Shown: positions 23,801-30,096 of the stretch, in pieces
Layout: each line of letters begins with the position of its first letter
Numbering within the stretch: position 1 is the first letter of the stretch
IMG/VR virus record: IMGVR_UViG_3300020465_000063
Location: 1-30,567 of that record
Strand: one strand, 5' to 3'
Length of the DNA stretch: 30,567 nt
Origin: a virus
Made by a program: the position numbers and the translations under genes
Notes under the pieces: generated by a model
The model's database searches: none
Told to the model about the DNA's origin: nothing
The model's input: the letters and a program-made list of their open reading frames with translations, nothing else

Positions 23801-24734
23801 CAAATATATCTGCAATACCTTTTGCACCTGTATCTGGGTCAATAATGTCATCTACAGTTTGAAAGAATAATCCTGCTTTTTCTACAAAAGATAAATCCCT
23901 ACCTTTTTCATTTTTAAGTGCAGTAATTTTTTCTCCGATAATGTCTGGAAACAACTCATTAAATATATCTAAATCTGATTTAGTTATTAATGGATTACCT
24001 TCTTCATCTACAATACCTCTGGCTACTAAAAAGTTTTTTGCTGTTTCTGATGGTGTATAGTATGTATCATTGTTTTTAAGTTTTGCAATTCTTTGATTTT
24101 CGTAATTTCTAAATGCTTTTGCATGTGCAATTAAACCTGGTATAAAAGGTAACTCATTATCTTTTAAGTTTTCATAACCTGCTATCTGAACAACATCAGA
24201 AAGAGTTTTGCCTCTTTTATTTAACTCTTCTTCTAATGCTGCTTGATACTCAACACTATAATTTCTAACTCTTTTGTCAGTGCCTTGTATAAGACCATCT
24301 GCAAATATACGAAGTGTACCAAACAAATAAGAAGTAAATTTATTAACTATTTTATTTGCAGTATCAGGTATTATTCCAAAAGTATTTGCTACATTACCTG
24401 ATAACTTCATCATTAATGCAGGTCCTAAACCATAAGATTGTTTTGTTTTATCTTCAACACCTTGACTTCTATTGTTTGTGTAACTTACAGGAGGTGTTTT
24501 TGTTTGTGACCAAACACTAATATATTCTTGGTCTGTTAATCCCATGTCTGCTGCTGCTGCAATAAACTCTGGTTCTTCTGTTGGTGTAAGTGATTCTAGT
24601 TCTTCAAATTTTTTTATAAACTTTTCTACATCTGGTCCTGCATCAGCTTCTGCTTTATTTAATTGTTTGTTATAGAGTTGTTCTTCTTGATAACCCTTAT
24701 ACCAGTTTTGACTCCAATTTGTCCATAATGACAT
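17829..24734 (-). CDS. Giant 2301-aa internal/ejection virion protein
   Basis: The longest gene of the window, uninterrupted over 6.9 kb. The product is mostly helical with several hydrophobic or amphipathic patches, e.g. ~412-437 (MAGFFAGLINTAKFIFLDPL) and ~844-867 (RYPAFLLFRLSYPLKLIV), which could contact membranes. Around 1505-1527 a segment LADHVLGGKWDES..QWVLDVS resembles, to my recollection, a domain in giant proteins of actinophages. Near 1715-1760 (TERGYFAQAYRSSFAFFEAY) is an aromatic helix region. No protease, kinase or nuclease motif stands out. Size, order (portal, two small genes, giant, lysozyme) and coupling suggest the ejected transport protein, the role T7 gp16 plays. A polyvalent multi-domain protein is the alternative. 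Confidence 0.65.
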   Translation of the reverse strand: MSLWTNWSQNWYKGYQEEQLYNKQLNKAEADAGPDVEKFIKKFEELESLTPTEEPEFIAAAADMGLTDQEYISVWSQTKTPPVSYTNNRSQGVEDKTKQSYGLGPALMMKLSGNVANTFGIIPDTANKIVNKFTSYLFGTLRIFADGLIQGTDKRVRNYSVEYQAALEEELNKRGKTLSDVVQIAGYENLKDNELPFIPGLIAHAKAFRNYENQRIAKLKNNDTYYTPSETAKNFLVARGIVDEEGNPLITKSDLDIFNELFPDIIGEKITALKNEKGRDLSFVEKAGLFFQTVDDIIDPDTGAKGIADIFALNPEFDRQQELNETFFNQAIPVGLGDGIVFGLTGNLSTNYGYANYVTEFLDSEYDRVEQEAQVALDTGKINGTQYFDILENAEQAKFNAIQDIGYEKTKSMAGFFAGLINTAKFIFLDPLNYLVPGSGLAARTTTANFDEVLTSLGRSLPEQLDKGLTARQIFDDNKETFEGIANLIVKAKDENRPVGIYLINEGFHPDFVYRIKSADTTADDIMQTIENGIENGFVTDMFYGGSFMGRGKNKHLQSKVIYESNLEALINKELDEGIEAAYKRGGGFRDTFLARDIKLPKLKPADLENTKEAMEYFIRYGYASKVPESRLEELSSEFYDALSNGQWFQAKEIFQNKLVFGELGLQLKSTYGLTDNEIDDFMSKYYLKNDKQGFSDGEFKPMSPSRSPEFYDPMEVDIITNKMFGSVASEQDMVHLTKQSLELYGQLKNLTIHGPDIQGLLRATSAKRRIKRQLTNKEGVEEIFDVVRKAADEGVKVDFWKEDSALREVIDDVFTDFDDPNILFTAMEKGVQTYDNVVFGYMRNFRYPAFLLFRLSYPLKLIVDAMVKFNIMGVRNMLKNPIDSLKLMLNDPEGILTRVFGKPSTMISGPYRTTKAIEATTPQLKFLNDLIPKRIRKSLGVLSDSQEFGAQEIAQLFSADVKFVNNRFITNTGHDLINKQSPDHVKAYEYFLYKYIDDELAPAIAGMKRQGYTLEQMAQTLQKEPAFLKIIDEGNQGFQIRGPKQRNLEVGVVQTEEDFLRLAKHYSQSIDNYTGGSADLLNVIADSKIGNINLRDLSSTTPDIAEKASRRIATLYNKNVDKLPFEIPYPKMDAERQIIEGKKTFRNLLNSLFFATTQGEGSFIRIPYLKQGYDEFVKAFSVFGRRAELDELLKIHNDEDSVINLSDDVIEVIQKERDRAVSTLEEYDEVLNVNIKPQVTQKTYKGETTFTATVFTEQGGNRSVNFLAKNPLNKDSIKFTTDVQDAEKLVYGSADNIAEGRLGFDDSKVGTFVTNFKKDEVIYNGALPNEGLLKDVLKNSFDSGYGDRDIDIIVNEAIDYLSKPGATKKGLEEILGLSNKQPNLTEMKSKFQSSTKGKSQTNNYSGELTFDVGKKTIEKVLGKKINIVIPKQNITDELIDEVYRFTQANIDGFSLNLGNPDSWGKEAMLYVSPYKTRQLVITGKDSLTKDAVSMFIKDNQDKLRLADHVLGGKWDESRGQWVLDVSVKINRGVKDTRIDAGVQAYIKAKYLALAADQVTFGESYLIKKGDEIVEAVFKQDDTYEVINNSAVYNLLRTKGTKLLNDKQVKALGDEPIVRGKNYLASRQGKEIEEKAFIADNIFEKSLIKGIFDRKNKSLEVFNPRTNTIMQNMDEYSYTTLLDMNDVRANITRNMSAMDIHQRAVEASMEANANLLYNLTERGYFAQAYRSSFAFFEAYREYMGRYLLLTANNPKAAVQIGQGVRRGIENNVIAQDRFGDLYVFMPTAGTPLQVHTKSELGGLATEDVSDEESRVYIKKGYPLKSLGVGGVGYLPSLGDGITMPLGFLLRNNPGGRRFVEKNIMAGFQLPFSDEPLSLTELPAELVDMAIPSVAKNWFNSMGNSFGFEGVDEDIWISSTTNGMQIAAQLHPEYADDVDKIQEIGALVRNNLYTIKTWDRFASPFAPKLSVLYKIEGNEQSFNEWYGEEGYEAGIAYNNMVELAAIHGFYQDMRKQWNAILGPKQGEYYALLEVVRLLGLDKYDITEQLTSAGLQVRGKTVSEAGRIPRTTKEYEFVNDNPELAADFGPVLVYFSRNIDEGKIDFSGYQSVKYMGLITPKNEDEMYLEVQRYLASIMGRAAKDDKLQSLIATGKDSPENIQAANAVIDAKLGNWFPMAYGKSEQMNKVLGGELPERLNNGVLVDFLVRAVEDPRFAEFDITPFIKEYVDFRQVAIDTIQDEKNYPNEQNAVNWLVTSDTNEAQEIRMKLYDKGYEIITKQPLFMVVFDEVFSYELNRFGVNN

Positions 24735-25087
24735 TAATTAAACCTTCTTGATACAAAATAACCATAATTATCTTTTATCATATCTACTAATAATTGTGTA
24801 TTAGTTCCTGATGGTAATGTTGTTTGTGTGCCTTTAGTGCTATCTGTCATTATTGATTCTGATTCTCTTTCAGTAAATCTAGCTATATCTTTTGCTTGAA
24901 ATCCTCCTACTTGATTTGCAGTAACACCTGTGTCACTTGCTGCCCTTGACCTTTGTAAAGCAATCATATCTTCTTGTGCCATCCTTCCACCAAACTCATC
25001 ATCAGGTATAGCTTTTAAATCTGCATATGCACCATCTAATTTAGTATCTGTTGCTTGTTTAAGTTTTGATGGTTTTCTACCACGCAT
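24734..25087 (-). CDS. 117-aa hypothetical structural-region protein
   Basis: Unrecognised. I choose ATG 25087 (MRGRKPSKLKQATDTK), three bases after the preceding stop and preceded by GAGGATTAATA; a longer frame upstream lies inside the previous gene and has no better site. The N-terminus is basic, the middle rich in charged residues (DDEFGGRMAQEDMIALQRSR), and the end aromatic (DNYGYFVSRRFN). One-base overlap with the giant gene. Possibly a small head-core or portal-associated protein from location. Confidence 0.6.
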   Translation of the reverse strand: MRGRKPSKLKQATDTKLDGAYADLKAIPDDEFGGRMAQEDMIALQRSRAASDTGVTANQVGGFQAKDIARFTERESESIMTDSTKGTQTTLPSGTNTQLLVDMIKDNYGYFVSRRFN

Positions 25088-25089
25088 TA

Positions 25090-25302
25090 TTAATCCTCTG
25101 GTTTTTCTATATCTAGTCCTACAGCAATACAAAGCCACACACCTGCTATTGGTGTTGGTACTATATATTGTCCTATTGGAACATCTCCTGGTAATTCAAT
25201 GCCAAAAATGTCTGTTTGTATTGTTGGGTCTTCTTCAACAGATATTTCATCCCAATCTTCTTGATTAATAATATCATAAAACTTTTTGTTAATATCAGGC
25301 AA
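25090..25302 (-). CDS. 70-aa acidic protein with TTG start
   Basis: Unrecognised. The best start is TTG at 25302, four bases after a perfect AAGGAGGT (25314-25307) inside the portal gene's 3' end; the in-frame ATG further upstream (25329) lacks a site and would extend far into the portal frame. The 70-residue product begins (M)PDINKKFYDIINQEDWDE, is strongly acidic, and has a hydrophobic segment VPTPIAGVWLCIAVGL near its end. It overlaps the portal stop by eight bases, so it is coupled to portal translation. Confidence 0.6.
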   Translation of the reverse strand: MPDINKKFYDIINQEDWDEISVEEDPTIQTDIFGIELPGDVPIGQYIVPTPIAGVWLCIAVGLDIEKPED

Positions 25303-27073
25303 GTGGACCTCCTTGTGCAGGTACACCACCTGCTAATCCTGCAAGTACAGTAGCTATATCTGGCTCACCTTGTGGTACTTGTGGTTGTTGTGGTCCTGCA
25401 CCGATTATCTCTTCTTCTTCTGGTGTAGGCTCTTCACCTTCTGCTGTATAAAATTTATCTAGTATCTCTGACATCTTTTGTGGATTCTTTCTAATCTCTA
25501 TAGCAGCAATAGTAGCTTTAGGGTTACCTTGTGCAGCTTGTGCCATAAGTGATTCAAACAATACTGTTTCTGCTTTTTCTGCAGATATTCTTTGTTGTAT
25601 CTTAGTAATGTTGTCTAATCCATCCATGTTCTCTTGTAATGTCTGTGTATCAATAATTCCCTGTTGTTTTAATTGCAACCCTGTAATTATTTTCTGTGGC
25701 TCATCAAACCCTGCCATCACACCATACACTCTTCTTGTTTCGTAAACTTCTGATATGTCTGTTGATGGTGTATAAGATTCTTTATAAGATGTTCCTTTAT
25801 GTCTTCCTGCAATAGGTTTACGAACACTACCAAACATTACTTCATCATATTCTAATCTTTTAGCATCTAGTTCTTGTAATGCTTCTTTTAAGACTGTTTG
25901 ATATTCTCTAACATGTAATGATGCAGATTGTCCTAGTTCTTCTAAACCTCTACCTGTAACAAATGAGTTAGGAGATTGTCCATCATCAGATACTGGATAT
26001 GCTGCACCTAATCGTAAGTGTCGTTCAAGCCTATCTACTTGTTGAAATAATTGATATGGTAGATTGTTGACTGGCTTAGACACTTGCGAACCTGGTGTTA
26101 GATAGTTAACAGCAAATCTGCCTTTTCTATATTTACCTGATTCAATCTCACCAACAATATTTGTTTCTGTAAATACTGCATCTTCCATAGCAATAGTTCC
26201 AAGTATGTTAATTTTTGCCATATTAGACATAAGACCTGTAATGTGTTGAAACTGTGATTGCATTTGGTCAAACGCATATCTTTTAGCTACAACAAAACAA
26301 GGACCAGATTGTAAAGCATTTGGCATAAAATCTATAATTTTTTTGTTTTCTGGTAAGAATACATAAGTGCCTTCCACATCTTTATACTCAACTACAACTT
26401 TTCCATGACCTGTAGAGTTTGCCCAACTTGCTGCTCTATCTGAACTATCCATAAGTGCAGAATAAGGATTTTGAAATCCATCATCATTTTCTTCTTTAGC
26501 AAATATATATTGTTTAGCTTCTGGATATTGGTCAGCTAATACTCTATGTGGAACTCTACGAATTATTGCCAATTCTTTTGGTTGTTGGTCATTTCCAAAT
26601 ATACCTGGATAACAAGTAAAAGGGTCTTGTAATTCAGCATAAGGATATGGGTTACCATCTTTATCTCGTTTATGTCCTATAGTCCATGCTACAAATCCAT
26701 AACCTGGTAACCATCTTGCAGCTTGTGGTAACTGCATGTGTAATTTTTGAAATTTGTCGTATGAAGTAACTATTCTTTCTAGTTTCTCTGATTTTTTTCT
26801 AGCTCTCTCGCTGTCTTTCTCATTAATTATATCTACTTTTAAATCTGGACTTCTACCTAATTTTTGTGCAAATCTTTCTAGTGCTGTAAGAAACATGTTA
26901 GGTGCAGGTAACTCGTGATACTCAACATTAATTGAATTACCAAGAAGTGCTTTTACTGCAGCTTCACCACCATTCATAATGTCACGAATCCTAGACCTAT
27001 CAACCATTTGTTCTTGATTAATTACTCTGAGGTAATCTATTCTGTCGTATAATTTATCGCTATCTAAAGGCAT
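25295..27073 (-). CDS. Portal protein
   Basis: 592 residues. Forms the dodecameric ring at the capsid vertex for DNA entry and exit. Recognisable features: a helical N-terminus, the WLPGYGFVAWTIG strand (121-133) followed by AELQDPFTCYPGIFG (146-160), a region with SPNSFVTGRGLEELG near 375-390 before the long helix, and a Pro/Gln-rich disordered C-terminus. The pattern W.PG.GF..W........P...L.DP...YP is that of portal proteins of many actinophage-like and marine phages. It starts directly after the terminase stop. Length is usual for the family (500-600). Placement between terminase and core proteins supports the call. Confidence 0.85.
   Translation of the reverse strand: MPLDSDKLYDRIDYLRVINQEQMVDRSRIRDIMNGGEAAVKALLGNSINVEYHELPAPNMFLTALERFAQKLGRSPDLKVDIINEKDSERARKKSEKLERIVTSYDKFQKLHMQLPQAARWLPGYGFVAWTIGHKRDKDGNPYPYAELQDPFTCYPGIFGNDQQPKELAIIRRVPHRVLADQYPEAKQYIFAKEENDDGFQNPYSALMDSSDRAASWANSTGHGKVVVEYKDVEGTYVFLPENKKIIDFMPNALQSGPCFVVAKRYAFDQMQSQFQHITGLMSNMAKINILGTIAMEDAVFTETNIVGEIESGKYRKGRFAVNYLTPGSQVSKPVNNLPYQLFQQVDRLERHLRLGAAYPVSDDGQSPNSFVTGRGLEELGQSASLHVREYQTVLKEALQELDAKRLEYDEVMFGSVRKPIAGRHKGTSYKESYTPSTDISEVYETRRVYGVMAGFDEPQKIITGLQLKQQGIIDTQTLQENMDGLDNITKIQQRISAEKAETVLFESLMAQAAQGNPKATIAAIEIRKNPQKMSEILDKFYTAEGEEPTPEEEEIIGAGPQQPQVPQGEPDIATVLAGLAGGVPAQGGPLA
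25307..25314 (-). promoter_or_regulatory. Strong Shine-Dalgarno selecting a TTG start
   Basis: AAGGAGGT on the minus strand, within the last codons of the portal gene and four bases before TTG 25302. It is one of the strongest ribosome sites in the window and decides the start of the 70-aa gene. Confidence 0.65.
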
Positions 27074-28996
27074 TTAACTCCAATTATCTATATCCATATT
27101 ACTAGGTTCATACCCAGAAAAGCTAGGATTATAGTCATATCCTAATTCTGCAAATCTTTCTTTTTGCATTCTTCTTATAGCTCTCATTGGAAACCAACTA
27201 GCCATAACTATGTCTGTTTTTGTACCTACTGTTTTGCTTTTGTTTCTAGCAGAACTGAAATATACTAACTGACTTGTATATAAGTTTACCTTTTCTTGGG
27301 CTTCAAATCCAAGATATGGCAAAGAAATATTTTGTTCTTGAAACATTGGTCGCATAGCTGTAACACCATACATAGGGTCAAATTTATTCTTATGTGTTTC
27401 GTGACCTTCTAAAAATATACCATGACCTGATGCAAACTCTCTTATGCTTTTATCTTGTCGTATTGCTTTTTGAAATCCATTTTCTTCTATAACCCAGTGT
27501 GATAAGTTATACTTCATCCACCATTCTTTCATTATTTCTAATGCTTGTGGAATACCACCACCAAGGTTATTGTTCATGTCTACCATGTACAATTTGTTTT
27601 CTACAGGCTCGTATGCCCACAAAAATGCTGCTTGATAACCTGTAGATGCAGGGTCTAATCCTGCAATAAGTCTTGTACCATGTGGTACATTACCAATATC
27701 TCTTTTTTGATTACGACATGCTTCTATCTCTTCTCTATCAAATAAAGCTAGACCATCAGGCATAGCAACATTTAAATAAACCATTTCGTATATAGCCCTA
27801 CCACCTGTAGTTTCTGCTGCTCTCTTTCTATCCATTAACCACTTGTAAGTTCTTTTACCAGACCACAACATACAATCTACATGGTCATCTTCTTCCCAAT
27901 CTGTTTTGTTACATCCACTATCGTGTGCTTCTTCTACAATAGTTTTCCAAGATTCGTTATCAACTAGGTGTGAATAAAGGTCATCATAATGTTGTCTTGA
28001 ACCTATAACAATCATGGCTGTATGTTCCTCTTTACGACTTGATAGTGTAGTAGTCCACCAGTTTCTTGTGTTTTCTCTTGATGCAGGTTGCATTGTAGAA
28101 CTGTGGTCTTCAATGTCATCTCCAATAATTATGTCACAGTCACGAGATAGAATCTTACCACCACGACCTATACCTACCATTGTAGGTGATTTAATACCTG
28201 TGACTGTTCTAGTACCTACAGTAAACTCTGTAGATGACCAAGCCTTACCACTTCTGTTTTGTGGTTTAAATTTTGGTCCTGGTCCACATATCTCTTCTAT
28301 TAATAATTCATTATTTTCTAGTTGGTCCATAACAGAGCTAACAGAGTTCTTAGCTATGTCTTCATTACCACCTACCCATAAAATTCTTACATTTGGATTT
28401 TGTGTAATTAACCAAACAACAAAGTGTATAAGTAAATCTGTTTTACCATGTCTAGGTGGTGACAGTATCATTTGTTGTTCACCATTATCTATAGAAGATA
28501 ATATTGCTTTTATCCATCTAGTATGAAACTCTGGTGTGTCATAAGGTACACCTTGTTCTGTTTGAAAATATCTATTTCTAAATTCTTTAAAATGTTCTAT
28601 TGTTTGTTCTGACTCTACTGGTGACCAAGATTCTTGTAGTTTTTCATTTTCTAAATCTTCTAAGAAAGCATTATAAGCCATAGATACAGATGCAACAGAT
28701 ACATCTAAAACTTTGGCTACATCTGATAATGTCATTTTCTTTATAAGTATTTCATTACCAAGACCAGACTCTTTCAAATCATCATAGACTTTACCTCTAC
28801 GAGTCTGTACATTTTTTTGACTAGGTATATTTAAAACATCTTCTTCTTGTGTCCATTCAACACCTTTTTTCTTTGCTCTTTTCTTTTGTGTGTTAATTCT
28901 GTTACGACATCTTTCACTACAAAACTTTCTAGCTTTAGGTGGTAATACTTTATGACAACCTGCTGCGTAACATAATTTTTTATTTTTTGTATCCAT
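27074..28996 (-). CDS. terL: Terminase large subunit with N-terminal zinc finger and HTH
   Basis: 640 residues from ATG 28996 (a GTG one codon upstream is possible). ATPase/nuclease that pumps and cuts phage DNA. Residues 9-30 hold C-x4-C-x11-C-x3-C (Cys9, 14, 26, 30), a zinc-finger pattern, followed by a basic stretch. Residues ~88-112 (MTLSDVAKVLDVSVASVSMA) read as a helix-turn-helix. Walker A-type SPPRHGKTDL is at ~179-188, Walker B DIIIGDDIEDH at ~288-298, a VIGSRQHYDDL coupling region at ~330-340, and the nuclease core LIAGLDPASTGY with Asp448. The N-terminal DNA-binding modules are extra to a standard TerL and may replace the small subunit, which I do not find elsewhere in the window. 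No strong ribosome site is visible. Confidence 0.9.
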   Translation of the reverse strand: MDTKNKKLCYAAGCHKVLPPKARKFCSERCRNRINTQKKRAKKKGVEWTQEEDVLNIPSQKNVQTRRGKVYDDLKESGLGNEILIKKMTLSDVAKVLDVSVASVSMAYNAFLEDLENEKLQESWSPVESEQTIEHFKEFRNRYFQTEQGVPYDTPEFHTRWIKAILSSIDNGEQQMILSPPRHGKTDLLIHFVVWLITQNPNVRILWVGGNEDIAKNSVSSVMDQLENNELLIEEICGPGPKFKPQNRSGKAWSSTEFTVGTRTVTGIKSPTMVGIGRGGKILSRDCDIIIGDDIEDHSSTMQPASRENTRNWWTTTLSSRKEEHTAMIVIGSRQHYDDLYSHLVDNESWKTIVEEAHDSGCNKTDWEEDDHVDCMLWSGKRTYKWLMDRKRAAETTGGRAIYEMVYLNVAMPDGLALFDREEIEACRNQKRDIGNVPHGTRLIAGLDPASTGYQAAFLWAYEPVENKLYMVDMNNNLGGGIPQALEIMKEWWMKYNLSHWVIEENGFQKAIRQDKSIREFASGHGIFLEGHETHKNKFDPMYGVTAMRPMFQEQNISLPYLGFEAQEKVNLYTSQLVYFSSARNKSKTVGTKTDIVMASWFPMRAIRRMQKERFAELGYDYNPSFSGYEPSNMDIDNWS

Positions 28997-29075
28997 CACA
29001 CTTTTTATTTTTGCATTTCATTTTATCCCTTGGTCTTAATACCACCCCACACTTAGGACATGGTATCTTAATCAA
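28980..29075 (-). CDS. 31-aa zinc-ribbon peptide, TTG start
   Basis: Small frame starting at TTG 29075 immediately after the preceding stop: (M)IKIPCPKCGVVLRPRD followed by KMKCKNKKCDGYKK. The arrangement CPKC-x11-C-x4-C is a zinc ribbon. It overlaps the terminase start by 17 bases in another frame. Conservation of four cysteines in such a short frame makes chance unlikely, but the start codon is weak and the ribosome site is only a purine run (AAGAAAAAATAA). Possibly a DNA-binding or packaging accessory. Confidence 0.5.
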   Translation of the reverse strand: MIKIPCPKCGVVLRPRDKMKCKNKKCDGYKK

Positions 29076-29216
29076 TTATTTTTTCTTATTCTTAGGAAAT
29101 CCTGCTTTCATATTTGCATATGCTTTAGGACTAATTGTAGAGTTTTTCTTTGACCTACTTGTACCTGCTTTTTTTCTTTTGTTTATATTATGATACAAAC
29201 CTTTTCTAGCAGCCAT
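29076..29216 (-). CDS. 46-aa basic phage protein (RKGLYxNI type)
   Basis: 46 residues, 15 or more of them Lys or Arg: MAARKGLYHNINKRKKAGTS then KKNSTISPKAYANMKAGFPK. Short basic proteins with (K/R)KGL(Y/W).NI..(K/R)(K/R).AG and a later SP.A motif are frequent near the packaging genes of marine phages, function unknown. The ATG overlaps the previous stop (TAATG). Likely nucleic-acid binding from its charge. Confidence 0.7.
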   Translation of the reverse strand: MAARKGLYHNINKRKKAGTSRSKKNSTISPKAYANMKAGFPKNKKK

Positions 29217-29389
29217 TATTTACCTACTTTCTGTTGTGCATTTTTATGTGCTTGATTAAATGTACTACCTCTTTTTATAGAGTTAGTCATATATTGTATG
29301 TGTTTTTTTGTATGATGCTTAGAATGTTTTTTCATAGCATTCTGTTGACTCTTAGTCAACTTAGTTACATCAACACCTTTAATTCTCAT
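29216..29389 (-). CDS. 57-aa basic phage protein (MRIKGVDVxKLT type)
   Basis: 57 residues: MRIKGVDVTKLTKSQQNAMK, then KHSKHHTKKHIQYM and FNQAHKNAQQKVGK. The combination KLT..QQ.AMKKHS.HHT.KH...M and T(F).QAHK.AQ(K/Q)KVG is a recurrent small protein of marine and other tailed phages, usually beside the RKGL type protein as here; function unknown. Rich in histidine and lysine. Follows the 86-aa gene by three bases and overlaps the next gene's start by one. Confidence 0.75.
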   Translation of the reverse strand: MRIKGVDVTKLTKSQQNAMKKHSKHHTKKHIQYMTNSIKRGSTFNQAHKNAQQKVGK

Positions 29390-29392
29390 AAT

Positions 29393-29653
29393 TTACCACG
29401 CTTTGCAAGACCAGTATCTTGGTGTTGTTTTATCTGTAGCAGTGTCACATTTATGTCTTGCTCTAAATGATTTCCTTGCTTCAGCATTATCTTTTCTAAT
29501 CTCCATGTTAGGGTCACCAAACATTACTTTGATAACTTTTCCCTTTTTATTTTTTACATAGACTTTAGATTTTTTTCTTCCATAACCAGGTTCACCTTTC
29601 CCTATTCGTGAAGGTTTATTAAGTGTGACTGTCTTACCCTGGTATGTAGCCAT
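29393..29653 (-). CDS. 86-aa basic phage protein (GDPNMEIR/RARHxCD type)
   Basis: 86 residues: a basic N-terminal half (KKSKVYVKNKKGKVIKVMFG) then DPNMEIRKDNAEARKSFRAR, HKCDTATDKTTPRYWSCKAW. This is a well-marked family of phage proteins with FGDPNM.I..(D/N)...R(K/R).FRARH.CD....(K/D)(T/K)T..YWSCK.W at the end. It is found in many marine phage genomes and near capsid/packaging genes in some; I do not know its role. The His/Cys pattern (H, C, C) could bind metal. ATG overlaps the stop of the lysine-rich micro-ORF. Confidence 0.8.
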   Translation of the reverse strand: MATYQGKTVTLNKPSRIGKGEPGYGRKKSKVYVKNKKGKVIKVMFGDPNMEIRKDNAEARKSFRARHKCDTATDKTTPRYWSCKAW

Positions 29654-29715
29654 TAGTAACCTAGTTTCTTTTTGCCCTTGCCTTTTGTTTTTTTCTTTTT
29701 CTTTTTCATATACAT
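29653..29715 (-). CDS. 20-aa lysine-rich micro-ORF
   Basis: ATG at 29715 (or 29709) encodes MYMKKKKKKTKGKGKKKLGY, ending in a stop that overlaps the 86-aa gene's ATG. The coupling and the position directly after a terminator hairpin and a TATAGT box (29730-29725, nine bases before the ATG) argue for a translated leader or real micro-protein. The A-rich composition alone could produce lysines by chance, so confidence is low. Confidence 0.4.
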   Translation of the reverse strand: MYMKKKKKKTKGKGKKKLGY

Positions 29716-29736
29716 AATATCAATACTATAACACAA

Positions 29737-29756
29737 AACTCCACCGAAGTGGAGTT
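29737..29756 (-). terminator. Terminator with UUCG tetraloop before packaging operon
   Basis: Eight-base perfect stem AACTCCAC/GTGGAGTT closed on the minus strand by TTCG between C and G, the very stable C(UUCG)G loop, followed by TTGTGTTAT. It would stop transcripts arriving from the right, or act as an attenuator for the leader read from the promoter at 30097-30123. TATAGT (29730-29725) follows six bases later. Confidence 0.6.
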
Positions 29757-29862
29757 CTGCTCGTATCAGTGTCCAAACTGTTACTTATGAAAAAAAACGA
29801 AATAAAACTATCTTACAGAATCACAAATGTCCTATATGAAAAGCTATCTTTCTTTTTTTCTA

Positions 29863-29884
29863 ATCGTATATCCTCATATACGAT
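29863..29884. promoter_or_regulatory. Perfect inverted repeat, possible operator
   Basis: ATCGTATAT-CCTC-ATATACGAT: nine-base arms, four-base centre. On the minus strand it lies about 25 bases after the TATAAT at 29915-29910, so a transcript from there would carry it as a hairpin near its 5' end, or it may be a protein-binding site. No U-tract follows, so it is not a terminator. Confidence 0.4.
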
Positions 29885-29909
29885 ACCTAAGACTTCCCTA
29901 GGTAAAAAC

Positions 29910-29915
29910 ATTATA
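29910..29915 (-). promoter_or_regulatory. Possible -10 box
   Basis: TATAAT on the minus strand downstream of the A7T9 tract, which could serve as an upstream activating element. No good -35 hexamer at 16-18 bases. Would drive the micro-ORF and packaging genes if the following hairpin at 29756-29737 does not terminate. Confidence 0.3.
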
Positions 29916-29961
29916 ATAAAATAATTTATTTGGGGAGTAAAAAAATTTTTTTTTGTAAGCA

Positions 29962-30010
29962 GTACTGCCTCACTTTTAGGTCACTTGCGTGACTTGCGTG
30001 AGGCGTGTAC
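29962..30010 (-). ncRNA. Two-tier hairpin with tandem CACGCAAGT repeat
   Basis: Outer pairs GTAC (30007-30010 with 29962-29965) and GCCTCAC/GTGAGGC (29967-29973 with 29998-30004), inner stem GTCAC/GTGAC (29980-29984 with 29989-29993) with loop TTGC. The nine-base unit ACTTGCGTG (plus strand) occurs twice in tandem, so slipped pairings are possible. Downstream of the promoter at 30097-30123 on the minus strand, so likely part of an RNA leader or small RNA. Confidence 0.4.
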
Positions 30011-30020
30011 CACACAAACA

Positions 30021-30087
30021 AAGAAAGGAGGGCTATGAAGATTGTCTAAACAACCAGAAGGTTGGATAAAGACTTCATGCCTTTCTT
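30021..30087 (-). ncRNA. Candidate small RNA or leader start, three stacked stems
   Basis: Stems: AAGAAAGG/CCTTTCTT (30021-30028 with 30080-30087), ATGAAG/CTTCAT plus a G-U pair (30034-30040 with 30073-30079), and CAACC-AGAA-GGTTG (30051-30064). A five-base bulge and an internal loop separate them. The promoter at 30123-30097 predicts transcription start near 30090, just outside the outer stem, so the RNA would begin with this fold. On the minus strand it contains CCCTCCTTTCTT, identical over ten bases to the usual 3' tail CCUCCUUUCU of Gram-positive-type 16S rRNA. Confidence 0.45.
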
Positions 30088-30096
30088 GATACAAAA

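Noticed and set aside
14289-28526. Many plus-strand ORFs of 60-170 codons
   Set aside because: They lie opposite clear minus-strand genes, have Ser/Leu/Ile/Cys-rich shadow composition, no family motifs and no ribosome sites.
30035-30049. Shine-Dalgarno-like sequence with ATG and four codons on the plus strand
   Set aside because: Spacing is only three bases, the frame stops after MKIV, and the bases are better explained as part of a stem.
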